Assembly: GCF_030445035.2 (NCBI RefSeq)
Contig: NC_080675.1
Location: 62,574,544 to 62,638,543 of the forward strand
DNA length: 64,000 bases
Reading direction: 5' to 3'
DNA from: Dasypus novemcinctus
Taxonomy: Eukaryota; Chordata; Mammalia; Cingulata; Dasypodidae
The translations under genes and the position numbers were made by a program. Positions 47,870 through 60,413 of the stretch are shown here, one piece after another (positions within the stretch are counted from its first letter, which is position 1; every line of letters starts with the position of its first letter). The notes under the pieces are model-generated. The model was not told the DNA's origin, made no database searches, and saw only the letters and a program-made list of their open reading frames with translations.

Positions 47870-48805
47870 CTGAGGTGGAGTGGACATCACTATCCCAAGG
47901 GCCCACAGGATGGAGGAATAAAATATAGATTAGAGTGGACTTATTGGTATTCTGACTAGTAATGGAAGAAACTGTAGCACTGATGTGGAGAAAGTGGCCA
48001 CAGTAGTTGCTGAGGGCAGGGAGAGGGAAGAAGAGACATGATGTGGGGGCAGTTTTGGGACTTGGAGTTGTCCTAAATGATATTGCTGGGACAGATGCTG
48101 GACATTATACATTCTGCCATAACCCACTGAATATACTCGGGGAGAGTGTAAACTACAATATAAACTATAATCCATGAGGTGCAGCAGTGCTCCAAAATGT
48201 ATTCACCATGGGAAGTGGATTTGGCTCAACTGATAGAGTGTCTGCCTACCACATGGGAAGTGCAGGGTTCAAACCTAGGGCCTCCTGACCCGTGTGGTGA
48301 GCTGGCCCACGTGCAGTGCTGATGCACGCAAGGAGTGTCGTGCCACACAGGGATGACCCCCATTTAGGGGAGCCCCACGTGCAGGGAGTGTGCTCTGATA
48401 GGAGAGCCGCCCCATGCAAAACAAGCACAGCCTGCCCAGGAGTGGCGCCGCACACACGGAGAGCTGACATAGCAAAATGATGCAATAAAAAGACACAGAT
48501 TCCTGGTGCCGCTGACAAGAATGCAAGCGGACACAGAAGAAAACACAGCGAATAGTCACAGAGAGTAGACAACGGGGTGGGGGTGGGGGTGAAGGGGAGA
48601 GAAATAAATAGAAAATGAATCTTTAAAAAAAACCCAAAAATACAAAATGTATTCACCAAATGCAATGAATGTGTCACAATAATGAAAGAGGTTGTTGATG
48701 TGGGAGAAGTGGGGGTGGGGTGGGGTTTGGGGTATGTGGGAACCTTTTGTATTTTTTAATGTAACATTTTTGTGTGATCTAAGTATCTTCAAAAAAATAC
48801 AATAA
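47870..48805 (+). mobile_element. 5'-truncated L1 3' UTR, plus strand, inside the antisense L1
   Basis: Parallels the 3' UTR of the intact L1 (AGAGGGAAGAAGAGACATGATG, TTTTGGGACTTGGAGTTGTC, CCACTGAATATACTCGG), ending TTTTTTAATGTAACATTTTTG and A-rich. Loose duplication AAAAAAAGCATAACCC / AAAAAAAGTATAATCC. It is split by a DAS-III SINE. Confidence 0.75.
48209..48642 (+). mobile_element. DAS-III SINE
   Basis: Flanked by AAAATGTATTCACCA at 48194-48208 and 48643-48657, a perfect 15-bp duplication. Head GGGAAGTGGATTTGGCTCAA marks an older subfamily. Confidence 0.93.
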
Positions 48806-50699
48806 AAAAAGTAAATGCTCAAAAAAAAGCAATAAAAAAAAAGTATAATCCCCTTCCTCCCAAAAAAAAACAGTTGGCAGTTGAGGTGTGGGTTTATTTT
48901 TTGACTCTCAATTCATCAGAGTTTTATTTTCTCTTTTTGAATTGAGTGCCTTTAATTATTTTTTTTTGTGTGTAATTGCTCTGGCTAGAATTTCTAGTGC
49001 AATTTTGAATAACAATGATGACAGTGGGCATCTTTGTCTTGTTTCCGATCTTAGAGGGAACGCTTTCAAACTTTCCCCATTGAGTGTGATATTGGCTGTG
49101 GGTTTTTCATATATGCATTTTATGATATTGAGGAATTTTCCTTCCATTCCTGTCTTTTAAAGTGCTTTTTATCAAGAGAGGATGCTGAATTTGTTGAATG
49201 CCTTTTCCGTATTAATTGAAATGATCATGTGGTTTTTTCCCTTCAGTTTGTTAATGTGGTGTGTTATGTGGATTGATCTTCTTTATGTTGAACCAGCCTT
49301 GGATACCAGGAATAAATCCCACTTGGTTATGTATGTCTTTTGATATGCTGTTGGGTTCTATTTGCAGCTATATTGAGAATTTTTGCATCTGTGTTTATCA
49401 GAGAGATTTGTCTGTACTTTTTTTCTCATAGTGTCCTTACCTGGCTTTGGTATTAAGGTAACATTGGCTTCATAAAATGTTTTGGGTAATTTTCCCTCCT
49501 CTTCAATTTTTGGGAAGAGTTTAAACAGGATTAGTGTTAATTCTTTTTGAAATGCTTTGTAGGATTCACCAGTGAAGCCATTTGGTCCTGGACTTCTTCA
49601 CAAGATTTTTGATGACCAATTCAATCTCCTTAAATGGGATTGGTTTGTTAAGTTCTTGTGTTCTTGTAGCATCAGTGTAGGCTGTTTGTGCATTTCTAGG
49701 AGTTTGACCATTTCATCTAGGTTGTCATGTTTGTTGGCATATGGTTTCTCATAATAACCTCTAATGATCTTTAATTTCTGTGGGTTCAGTTGTAACTTCA
49801 CCCTTTTCATATCTGATTTTATTTATTTGAATATTCTCTCTTTTTATCTTTGTTAGTCTAGCTAGAGTTTTGTCAATTTTGTTGATCTCAAAGAACCAGG
49901 TTTTGGTTTTGTTGAATTTTTTTTTTTGTGTGTGTATGTGTTCTTAATTTCATTTATTTCTGCTCTAATCTTTACTGTTTCTTTCCTTCTGCTTGCTTTG
50001 GGATTGTTTGTTCTTTTTCTATTTCTCCAGTTTTCAGTTAGATCCTTGATTTTTAGCTCTTCTTTTAAAATATAGGCATTTAGGGCTATAAATTTCCCTC
50101 TCAAGACTGCCTTCACTGTATTCCATGTGTTTGAAAGTTGTGTTCTCATTTTCATTTGTCCCAATACATTTACTGATTTCACTTGCAATTTCTTCTTTGA
50201 CCCACTGATTATTTAGGAGTGTGTTGTTCACCCTCCACATTTGTGAATTTTCTTTTTTCCTGTCTATTACTGATTTCCAGTTTCATTCCATTATGATCTG
50301 AGAAGGTGCTTTGTATAATTTCAGTATACAAATTTTACATTTTTTAAGAGTTACATTGTGAACTAACATGTGGTCTATCCCAGAGATAGATTCAAGGGCA
50401 TTTGAGAAGAATGTATAACCTGCTGAGCTTGAGTTCATTGTTCTGTATATTTCTGTTAGGTCTGCCTCTTTTATAATATTGTTCGAGTTTCCTTTTTGAT
50501 GTTCTGTTTACTTGTTCTATCTAATTATGTGAGTGGTGTGTTGAAGTCTCCAGTGATTATTGTAGTGATGTGTATTTCTTCTTTCGGTTTTGTCAGAGTT
50601 TGCCTCATATATTTTGGGGAACCCTGGTTAGGTGCATAGGTATTTATGACTGTTGTATTGTCCTGGTGGAAGATAGATAGATAGGTAGATAGATAGATA

Positions 50700-51117
50700 A
50701 ATATTTGTAAAAATTTATTTGTTGCTCCCTGCCCCTGCCCCCATAGACTGCTGCTATCTGTGTCCATACCCCGGTTGTCTGTTTGCTGCGTCTTCTTTGT
50801 CTGCTTCTGTTGTTGTCAGTGGCACGGGAATCTGTTTCTTTTTATTGCGTCATCTTCTTGTGTCAGCTCTCCGTGTGTGCGGTGCCATTCCTGGGCAGGC
50901 TGCACTTTCTTTCGCACTGGGCGGCTCTCCTTATGGGGCACACTCCTTGAGCGTGGGGCTCCCCTATGCGGGGAACACCCCTGCGTGGCAGGGCACTCCT
51001 TGCGCGCATTAGCACTGCTCATGGGCCAGCTCCACACGGGTCAAGGAGGCCCAGGGTTTGAACCGCGGACCTCCCATGTGGTAGATGGACGCCCTAACCA
51101 CAGGGCCAAGTCCGCCG
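50700..51117 (-). mobile_element. DAS-III SINE
   Basis: Minus-strand copy with the head complement GGGCCAAGTCCGCCGCCC at its right end. A (GATA)n-like stretch, 50667-50700, precedes it. Confidence 0.88.
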
Positions 51118-51119
51118 CC

Positions 51120-51402
51120 CTGCTTGTCTTTTCTTTAGATAGCACCGGGAACCGATCCTGGGACCTTCCAGAGTGGAATAGAGGTGCTCAGTCTCTTGCC
51201 ATCTCAGCTCCCTGGTCTACTGGGTCTCTTATTGTCTCTCCTCTGTGTCTCTTTTTGTTGTGTCCTCTTGCTGTGCCAGCTCTCCGATTGGGCTAGCTCA
51301 CTGTTCAGGCCAGCTTGCCTTCACCAGGAGGCCCCAGGAATCAAACCCTGGACCTCCCATATGGTAGACAGAAGCCCAACTGCTTGAGCTACATCTGTTT
51401 CC
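51120..51402 (-). mobile_element. Second SINE type, adjacent
   Basis: Ends with the complement GAGCTACATCTGTTTCCC in place of the DAS-III CCAAGTCCGCTTCCC. It has two B-box-like segments (GAACCGATCCTGGGAC and GAATCAAACCCTGGAC). The same type occurs at 58992-59478. Confidence 0.75.
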
Positions 51403-51857
51403 CTTATTTATATGTAATGTCCGTCTGTATCTAACTTTTTTGCATTTGAAGTCTGTTTTTTCCATATTAGTACAGCTACCTTTGCTTTTTTTTTTTTTTG
51501 TTACTATTTGCATGGAGTATCTTTTTTCAACATTTCACTGTCAAGCTGGTTTGTATCCCTGGGTCTAAGGTGAGTCTTTTGTAAGCAGCATATGGATGGT
51601 TATTTTTATTTATTTATTTATTTATAATCCATTTTGCCAGCCTAATCTTTTGGTTGGGGAGTTTAATCCATTCACATTCAATGATATTATAAATTCACTA
51701 TTTACTTCTACCATTTTTTTCTTGGTTTTCATATATCATATCTTATTTTAGACTAACTTTTTAGTCTTTTGGTTATCCTTTCTGCAATTTTTTCTTCTTT
51801 GCTCTCCTCCAAGCCTCTCTCTCCTGTCTTTTATTTTTTTTCAGGCTAAGGTTTCCT

Positions 51858-52397
51858 TTACCATTTCCTGCAAAGGTGGGTTCTTTTTTTTTTTTTTTTA
51901 ATAACTCTCTTAGTTTCTGTTTGTGAATATTTTATACTCACCCTCATATTTGAAGGGCAATTTTGCTGGATAAAGAGTTCTTGACTTGCATTTTTCTTTT
52001 TCAGTATCCTAATTATATCATAACACTGTCTTCTTGCCTCCATGGTTTCTGATGAGAAATCCACACTAAGTCTTATTGGGCATCCCTTGTATGTGATGGT
52101 TTGCTTCTCACTTGATGCTCTCAGAATTTTCTCTTTATTTTTGACATTTGACATTCTGAGTAGTATATGTCTTAGAATAGGTCTATCCAGAATTATTCTG
52201 ATTGGGGTACTGTGCACTTCTTGGACATGTAAGTTCATTTTTTTGGTAATTGTTGGGAAATTTTCAGCTATTATTTCCTCAAATACTCTTTCTGCCCCTT
52301 TTTCCTTATCATGTCCTTCTGGAACTCCCATGACATGTATGTTTTTGCTTTTCATATTGTCATTCAACTCCCTGAACCCCTGCTCAATTTTTTCCAT
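51858..52397 (-). pseudogene. L1 ORF1: L1 ORF1 relic in the antisense L1
   Basis: A 179-codon frame keeps MGVPEGHDKEKGAERVFEE, RPILRHILLRMSN, EKQTITYKGCPIRLS and [14 protein letters not shown] text of the RNA-binding half of ORF1p. The upstream coiled coil is cut off by the block at 52500-55495. Confidence 0.85.
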
Positions 52398-52759
52398 TCT
52401 TTTCTCTCTTCAATTTCAGCTCTTCTGTCTTCAGTATTACTTATTCTTTCTTCTATCATTCAAGCTTGCTGTTGTATGCCTGTAATGTTTTCTTTTTAAT
52501 TTTTTAAATACTTAATTATCTTCAGTGATTAAGAATTGACTCTTCTTATATTAGTATGCAGAATTCTGAACATATTAACAGAACTATCATAATAAACATG
52601 AGTAGAAATGCAGTTCCTTCATTAATTGACCAAATCAGGATTTAAGAGAATTACATTAAAATTAAAACTTTAATTCATGAATTTTTAAAAACATGGAAAT
52701 AATTTAAATATCACTTATACATATGTGTTGTGCACAGTATTTGCCTTCTGATAGTTTCC

Positions 52760-54340
52760 TTTTAAAAATTAAAAATTTTAAAAAGATACTCAGATTACAC
52801 AACGTTACACAAAAATTATAGGGGATTCCCATATTCCCTGCTTCCCACACCCCCCACATTTTCCCACATTAACAAATTCCTTCATTAATGTGCTACATTC
52901 ATTGCAATTGGTGGACACATTTTGAAGCATTGCCACTAAGCATGGATTATAGTTTACATTGTAGTTTACACTCTCTCCTACACAATTCTGTAGGTTATGA
53001 CAAGATATACAATGGCCTGTATCTGTCATTGCAATGTCATTCAGGATGATTCCCAAGTCCCAAAAATTCCCCTTTATTACACCTGTTTTTCCCTATCCCT
53101 ACCCTCAGAACCTCTAGGGGCCACAACCTCCACATCAATGATATAATTTCTTCCATTGTTAGAATCATAATAAGTCTACAGTAGAAAACCAGTAAGTCTA
53201 CCTTAGTCCACAGTTCATTCCCCAATCCTGAGGATTCTATGATGGTGATGCCCGCTCCACCTCTAATTGAGAGGGGGCTTAGATCCCATGGGGCAGATGG
53301 ATGGGACTTCATTGTTTGCAGTTGCGGACTTTCTCTGTTCCTTAAGATGGTCATTGTCAGTCAGCATCTCCTTGTTAATTGTTCTGGGAAAGTCCAATGA
53401 ACTAGAGATTAGGTGTTACAGCTTAGTTGACATTTTGGGCCCAGCTGGCACATGGACAGCCCAAAGATTCAAGTCTCTTGGATGTACAGTTACCAACTCC
53501 AGCACCAACTATAGGTTTAAATAGAAGGGACAGTAGAACCATGTGTAGGGATACCATACCTGAGTCCAACTCTGTCATGTTGGGGAGCATAAGTTCCAAA
53601 ATAGGGCCCACTGGCAAGGCACCAAACTCCTGAGCTGTCTGCCCTTTCTATGGTGTCTGGATATCTCCAGAGCCTGCAGGAGCCTTGGTATTTGGGATAG
53701 TATCTACTTTGGCTGTCAATGAGATCCTACTGAGATGTGCATAAGCATAACATCTGGAATGACCTCTTGACTCACTTTGAAGTCTCTTAGCCACATAAAC
53801 CCATTTGTCTTTACCTTCCCTCCCTTTTGGCCAAGGTATTTTTCCAGTTGCTTTGCTAGTTGATGCTTGGTAGTAATTCCTTGGTGCCAGGGAGGCTTAC
53901 CCCTGGGAGTCATGCCCACACTGAGGGGAAGTTACTGCATTTATATTCTGAGTTTGATGTAGAGAGAGGTTACATTTAAGCAACAAGGAAACTCTCAGGC
54001 GGTAACTCTTTTATTTTAGGAGGTAACTCTTAGGCACCCTATAATATCAGGTTAAGTTTCAATTTTAAGATTAAAGGCTCATAAGGACAGTTATCAATAT
54101 CAAGGGCCTGTCAATGGACCATTCTCCTTCACTGTCATTGCCCCTGTACTTGGAGGATTCTTGTTGATCCATTAGAGAATGTGGCAGAGCTCCCTATGAT
54201 GGGAATTTGATATTCTTTTGGTTATTGTGTGAACTCCACCCACTATGACAATGCCCCATGAACATTTGCACACATTTAAATGCCTTATATGTATGCCTAG
54301 GTGAACTTCCTCCCATGTATCTCCCATCACTGACACCCTT
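52760..54340 (-). mobile_element. L1 3'-UTR copy, minus strand
   Basis: Inserted in the antisense L1's ORF1. The A-rich end is at 52760; the body parallels the intact element's 3' UTR (complement of GCCTCCCTGGCACCAAGGAA near 53890; GGGATCTAAGCCCCCTCTCA near 53280). It includes no ORF2. Confidence 0.75.
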
Positions 54341-54354
54341 AAATACCTTAGATT

Positions 54355-54715
54355 ACATAAATGTAAAAAATATAGGGGATTCCCATATGCCCCACTCCCT
54401 ACTAATCCCAAGCAGTATACACTTCGGTCCATCCATGTGCCAAGTGAGCCCTGAATCTCAGCAGAGTTGCATTAGCCACTTTCTTTCCTGTTCACTGGAC
54501 TCATTCAGGACAACTAACAAGGTTATGATGATGAACAACTCACATCCCAAGGAACAGAGAGTGTCTGCAACTGCAGACAAGAGAGTTCCATCCATCTACC
54601 CCATGGGATCTAAGCCCCCTCTCAATTGGAGGTGTAGTGGGCATCACCACCCCAGAATCCTCAGGATTGGGGAATGAACAATGGACTAGAGTAGACTACT
54701 GTTTTAAAATTTTTT
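54355..54715 (+). mobile_element. L1 3'-UTR copy, plus strand
   Basis: GGATCTAAGCCCCCTCTCAA (54607) and AGGAACAGAGAGTGTCTGCA occur here in the orientation opposite to 53260-53400, so the same part of the 3' UTR is present as an inverted pair about 1 kb apart. Confidence 0.65.
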
Positions 54716-55495
54716 TTAGTTTTTAATTTTTAAAGAAGCTTTTGATTACATAAATGTTACCCAAAAATATGGGGAATCCCCATATGCCCTACTTCTCCCC
54801 TGCCCACACTTTCCCACATTAACAACATCTTTCATTAGTGTAATGCATTTGTTACAATTGAAGAACAATATTGAAGCATTGTTTCTAACCTTGGACAATA
54901 GTTTACATTATGGTTTATGATCTGCCTGGCACAATTTTTTTTTTTTTAAAGATTTATTTTTTATTTATTTCTCTCTTCCCTCCCCCCCCCCCCCAGTTGT
55001 CTGCTCTCTGTGTCCATTTGCTGTGTGTTCTTCTGTGTCTGCTTGTGTCAGTGGCACCTGGAATCTGTGTGTCATTTTGTTCTGTCATCTTACTGCATCA
55101 GCTCTCTGTGTGTGCGGCGCTACTCCTAGGCGGGCTGTGATTTTTTGATGCTGGGCAGCTCTCCTTACAGGATGCATTCCTTGTGCATGGGGCTCCCCTA
55201 TGCAGGGGACACTCCTGCATGGCACAGCACTCCTTGTGTGCATCAGCACTGCACTTGGGCCAGCTCATCACATGGGTCAGGAGGCCCTGGGTTTGAACCT
55301 TGCACCTCCCATGTGGTAGGCAGACGCCCTAACCGTTGGGCCAAATCCACTTCCCTGCCTGGCACAATTTTATAGGTCATGACAAAATGTATAATGGCCT
55401 GTATCCATCTTTGTAATTCAAAAATGTCTCCATGTTACACCTATTCTGCCCTCTCCCTCCCCTCAGGACCTCTGATGGCCACTGTCTGTATATCA
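54716..55495 (-). mobile_element. L1 3'-UTR copy, minus strand, split by a SINE
   Basis: A third copy (CATTAACAACATCTTTCATTAG; TAGGTCATGACAAAATGTAT). It ends where the ORF1 of the antisense L1 resumes (AATGTGTTTTTTATCTCACC). Confidence 0.7.
54938..55354 (-). mobile_element. DAS-III SINE
   Basis: Perfect 16-bp duplication TGCCTGGCACAATTTT at 54922-54937 and 55355-55370. Confidence 0.94.
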
Positions 55496-55760
55496 ATGAC
55501 AAAATCTAATGTGTTTTTTATCTCACCTATTGTGTCTTTCATTCCCATAAGCTCTGTTGCTTTTCTATTCAGGTTTTCACATTCTTCTTTGTGCTCACTC
55601 AATGTCTTCTTGATATTGTTTATCTCTAGCCATATTGCCTTTCAACTCATTTTGATTTTGGAAATTTATGTGCATTTTGTTAATTAGGCGTCTCAAATCT
55701 TGAGTTTCTTCTGGGGCTTTGATATATTCTTTTTCTTGGTCCTTGTCCTCTATTTTTTTT

Positions 55761-56192
55761 CTTTTTTTAAAGATTTATTTATTTTATTTATTTCTCTCCC
55801 CTTCCAACCCCGCCCCCCCCGCCCCAGTTGTCTGTTCTCTGTGTCTGTTTGCTGCATGTTCTTCTTTGTCCACTTCTGTTGTTGTCAGTGGCACGGGAAT
55901 CTATGTTTCTTTTCGTTGCATCACCTTGTTGTGTCAGCTATCCATGTGTGCGGTGCCATTCCTGGGCAGGCTGCACTTTCTTTCGCGCTGGGCGGCTCTC
56001 CTTATGGGGCACACTCTTTGTGCGTGGGGCTTCTCTATGCGGAAGACACCCCAGCGTGGCATGGCACTCCTTGTGCACATCAGCATTGTGGGTGGGCCAG
56101 CTCCACATGGGTCAAGGAGGCCCAGGGTTTGAACCGCGGACCTCCCATGTGGTAGACGGATGCCCTAACCACTGGACCAAGTCTGCTTCCCT
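55761..56192 (-). mobile_element. DAS-III SINE
   Basis: Minus-strand copy flanked by (C/T)TCTATTTTTTT words at 55748 and 56196. Well preserved, with B-box complement GGGTTTGAACCGCGGACC. Confidence 0.9.
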
Positions 56193-57008
56193 GCCTTCTA
56201 TTTTTTTAGTATGGCTTGCAATTTTTTGCTGATGTTTAGGCATCTGATTAGGATGCTGAGTTTCCTCAGATGCTCAATTTCGTTCATAGGGATTTAGTGG
56301 TGGGAGGCTGTGTGTTTCTGCTTTTCTTTGATTTTTGGTTCAATCTGGGTCTTTAAGATTGTGCCTGTTAGTTGCTCAGAACTGCGCCCTGGACCCAGTA
56401 ATGGGTTGCAGACCTACTTCCTTGGGCCATGGGGAGGGAGTCTATAAAAGTTGGAAAAATCCTCTTATTTGCTTTTAATTTTCTCACATGCACTTCCCTC
56501 ATATGCCAGCAGATGGCACGCTTTGACAGCCTTCTCAGTTCAATGCCTGGTTGGAATGTGTTTGCTGCAACATGAACTGGATCAGTGTGATAGAGGATCC
56601 TGCCTGGACGCTAAGGTCTTTGAAATTCAAACTTTCTCTGTTGCAGTTCTCCAACATTTGCTGGCAGCCCTCTCCCTTTACCCCAGTAGGAAATAATTCC
56701 ACTCCCCTCTGTGTCTTAAACAACCAGTGCTCGTCAGTAGAGAGGGTGATTGAGAGGAGCGGATCCCTTTAGTCCCTTGCTGGCTCCCAAGGTAAACATT
56801 GGGGGGAGGACCCTGTCCTAGAAGGAATTGTGGGGCACAGTAGACCAACTTTGTGGGTCAAAAACTAAGCCTGAGGCTGTGCGCCTCTCTCTCTCCTTTC
56901 TTGGGGAGGTGGATCCCTCAGTACCCTCTGTCGATAGCTGCCAGCCACAAGGCCTGAGAATTCAAAAGTGTCTTTAGGATGGCGGAGGATGCTGGCAATT
57001 GCAGCTGC

Positions 57009-57730
57009 TTTTTTTTTTTTTTTTTTTAATATACTTTTTCATTTTAATTTTTTAAAAGAAACTTAGATTACATAAATGGTACACAAAAAAGTAGGGGATT
57101 CCCATATGCCCTGCTCCCTGGCCCTCCCACATTTTCTCACTTTAACAACATCCTTCATTAGTGTGGTACATTTGTTACAATTGATGAACCTATTTTGGAA
57201 CATTGCTACTAAGCAATGATTATAGTTTGTATTGTAGTTTATACTCTGTCCTGCATGTTTTTGCAAGTTATTACAAGATATACAATGACCTGTATCTGTC
57301 ATTACAATGCCATTCAGGATAATTCCCAAGTCACAAAAATGCCCCCAAATTACACCTGTTTTCCCTCTCCCTCCCCTCAGAACCTCCAGTGGCCACTGCC
57401 TCCACATCCATGATAAAAGTTCTTCCATTGCTAGGATCACAACAAGTCTATAGTAGAACAACTGTAAGTCTACTCTAGTCCATCATCCATTCCCCCATCC
57501 TGAGGATTCTGTGATGGTGATGCCCACTCCACCTCTAACTGAGAGGGGGCTTCGATCCCATGGGGCAGATGGATGGGACTTTCTTGCCTGCGGTTGCAGA
57601 CTCTTTCTGTTCCTTAAGATGGTCATTGTCAGTCAGCATCTCCTTGTTAGTTGTCTTGGGTGAGTCCAGTGAACTGGAGAGTTGGTGTTGCAAGTCTGTT
57701 GAGATTCGGGGCACAACTGGCACATGGGCA
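57009..57730 (-). mobile_element. 5'-truncated L1 3' UTR
   Basis: GCAGCTGC flanks at 57001-57008 and 57731-57738, with a T-run (tail complement) at the left. Content parallels 52760-53450 (GGGGATTCCCATATGCCCTG; CCTTAAGATGGTCATTGTCA). Confidence 0.85.
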
Positions 57731-58149
57731 GCAGCTGCAGTTTTTGATTCATAGTTTTACCTTTGCGGTTCTTTTCCTTTGCCCCTCTCTCTTCTGAGCG
57801 GTGTCCAGTCTTCCCCTGGTGTCCTAAACCTTAGAAGATTGTTTTCCAAGCTGTTTCTGCCTGTCCTTTAACTACTTTTCTTGAAGAGAAGAAAGTCTTG
57901 TGTCTTTCTAGTCCACCATCTTCCTGGAAGTCAGGAAGTCTTGACTTTATCAGGAGAGGGCAATGGAATCTCCACGCTTGGTACATCCGGACTTTGCCCT
58001 AGGTGTTTCTTCCCTTGAATGAATTTAATTTGTATCCTTTCCCTGTAATAAACTGTAGCTATGGTAAATTTGAGTCCTAGCAAACTACTAAAACTAAGAG
58101 TGTTTTGGGGAACTCCTGAACTTGTTATTGGTGTCAGAAGTGAGGGTCT

Positions 58150-58900
58150 CAATCTCACAACTAGGTATATACCCAAAAGAATGTAAAGCAGGGACTCGAA
58201 CAGGTATTTGCCCACTGATGTTCATAGGGGCATTATTCACAGTTGCCAAAAATTGAAAGCAACCTAAGTATCCATCAACTGATGAATGGATACATCAAAT
58301 GTGGGGAATATATATATAATGGAATATTATTCAATCATAAAAAGGAATGAAGTCCTAATACATGTGACAACATGGAAGAAACTTGAAGACAACATGTTGA
58401 GTGATATAACCCAGACACAAAAGGACAAATATTGTATGATCTCACTGATTTGAAATAATTAGAATAAGCAAACTCATAGAATAAATGTTACTAGGGGATG
58501 GGTTGGAGATAGGGAATGGGAAATTAAGGCTTAAAATTTATAGGGTCCTATTTGGAATGATGGAAATGTTTTGGTAATGGATGATGGTGGTGGTAGGACA
58601 ATATTGCAAACATAATTAACAGCACCGATATATGTATATAAATATGATAAAAAAGAGGAATGTTAGATTGTATATATGGTAACAGAATTTTTAAAAAATC
58701 CATGGAACTACACTATGCAGTGAACCCTAAGTTACATCATGGACTACACTTAATAGTACAATCATTAAAATGTGCTATCATCAATTGTAACAAATGTTCC
58801 ACATCAATGCATGGTGTTATTAATAGGGTGGTATATGGGAATCCTGTATTTTATGCATGATTGTTCTGTAAACCCACAACTTCTGTAATAAAGAAAAGAA
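58150..58900 (+). mobile_element. 5'-truncated L1, different 3' UTR
   Basis: ORF2 C-terminal text (TAGGTATATACCCAAAAGAA; CATCAACTGATGAATGGATA; GACACAAAAGGACAAATATTG), then a 3' UTR unlike the lineage L1. Flanks AGAAGTGAGGGTCTC / AGAAATGAGGGCCTTCTC suggest an eroded duplication. Confidence 0.75.
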
Positions 58901-58928
58901 AAAAGAAATGAGGGCCTTCTCAGGGACT

Positions 58929-59902
58929 GTATTAGTTTTCTAGGACTGATATAAGTACCATAAACTGGATGGCTTGAAACAACAGAAATTTTTTTTTTTT
59001 AAAGATTTATTTTATTTATTCCCTCCCCCTACCCCCATTCCCCTGTTGTCTGCTCTCTGGGTCCATTCACTGTGTGTTCTTCTGTGTCTGCTTGTATTCT
59101 CATTAGGCGGTTCTGGGAACTGATCCTGGGACATTCCAGAATGTGAGAGAGGCAATTACTCTCTTGCACCACATCAATTCCCTGTTCTGCTATGTCTTCT
59201 TATTTTCTCTCCTCTGTGTCTCTTGTTGCATCATCTTTCTGCGCCAGCTCCCATTGTTGGCTGGCACTCTTGCAGGGGACCGCTTTCCCACACTGGGCGG
59301 CATTCCTGCACAGGATGGCACTTCTGCGTGGGGTGACATTCCTGCGTGGGCTGGCACTCCGCATGGACCAGCTCACTGCGTGGGGCAGCTTGCCCTCACC
59401 AGGAGGCCCTGGGTATTGAACCCTGGACCTCCTAGATGGTAGATAGGAGCCCAATTGGTTGAGTTACATCTGTTTCCCAATAATAGAAATTTATTCTCTC
59501 ACAGTTTGGCAGGCTAGAAGTCTGAAATTAAGGTATTGCTAGGGCCATGCTCCCTCTGAAGGGTCTAGGGAAGAATCCTTCTTTGCCTCTTCCTAGCTTC
59601 TGGTGGTGCCCAGCAATCTGTGGCACCCCATGATTTATGGTAGCATAACTCCAATCTCTGCCTTCATCTTCATGAGGCCAGTTTCTCCCTGTGTCTCTTT
59701 CTTCACATGGAGTTCTCTATATCTGTGCCTCTTCTCTTCTTAAAAAGACACCAGTCATTTTGGCTTAAGGGTCCATCCAACTCTAGTATGACCTCATCTT
59801 AACTAATTACATCTGCAAAGACCCTTTTTTCAAATAAGTTTATATTCACAGGTATCGCGGATTAGGACTTATCTTTTTGGGGGATGCAATTCAACCCATA
59901 AC
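58929..59902 (-). mobile_element. MLT1-like MaLR LTR with nested SINE
   Basis: TGTATTAGTTTTCTAGGACT ... CAATTCAACCCATAACA is the reverse of an MLT1-type LTR (starts TGTTATGGGTTGAATTG on the minus strand, ends CTAATACA). The interior shows the MLT1 words in reverse (TATGACCTCATCTTAACTAA; CACTTCTCTTCTTAAAAAGACACC-like). Confidence 0.75.
58992..59478 (-). mobile_element. SINE of the CATCTGTTTCCC type
   Basis: Flanked by AACAACAGAAATTT / AATAATAGAAATTT (58978 and 59479). The interior has four GG(C/T)(A/G)..CTGGCACT-like repeats. Confidence 0.85.
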
Positions 59903-60413
59903 AAGGGACTGTGCCCTCTCACTTCGTAGCTATAACTTCTCAGTCGACTTAAATTTATTGCAGATTAGGCATCAGTGCTTCTTCCCTTTTTACGGGCCCT
60001 CTTTTACCAATACAGAAAGGCCTGTGGACCGTTGTCTAAATGGCTAAAGCCCCAAACAGTTTTAAAGGATCCTGCTCTGCATCACCTTTGTTTAGGACAT
60101 AGTTCTTGTTGAAAACTACCTTTAATGGCTGTTGGCATCTTTAGGATTTGGGCTTTGGGATAGTCAGAGCAAAATGTTTTCAGTATTAAAAAGGGTGTAA
60201 CATGGTATTTAAATTCCCTCAATATCCACAAAAACTGTAAAAAGAAAAAGGGAAGAGAAAGGTAAGATACTAGATGTTCATCAATCTAGAAAATAAAAGG
60301 TTCAGTTTACTGATCTCATTGAGTATACGTGCATGTAGGAATCAAAGACCAATGATTATATTATTATGTGTACTACTTCTAGGGGTCCCCTATCTCTTAT
60401 TTTATTATTATTA
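59903..60413. other. No feature seen
   Basis: No gene or repeat with a clear signature. Confidence 0.4.

Larger units (their letters stand above)
46620..57935 (-). mobile_element. Old full-length-type L1, antisense, with many later insertions
   Basis: Read on the minus strand from 57935 (complement of CCACCATCTTCCTGGAAGTC, the L1 5' start) it passes the 5' UTR (57935-56200), ORF1 start (55760-55495), rest of ORF1 (52500-51850), then ORF2 from endonuclease (~50760; GDFNTPLT) through RT (49150-48900; LKAFPLRS) to the C-terminal region (47240-46860; CWRVCGEIETLAHCC). No long frame survives. Inserts are listed separately. The 5'-UTR start matches that of the L1 at 29851. Confidence 0.8.

Noticed and set aside
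59940..60110. Possible retroviral pol-like fragment
   Set aside because: A few suggestive words only; no conserved motif and no LTR context that I can support.
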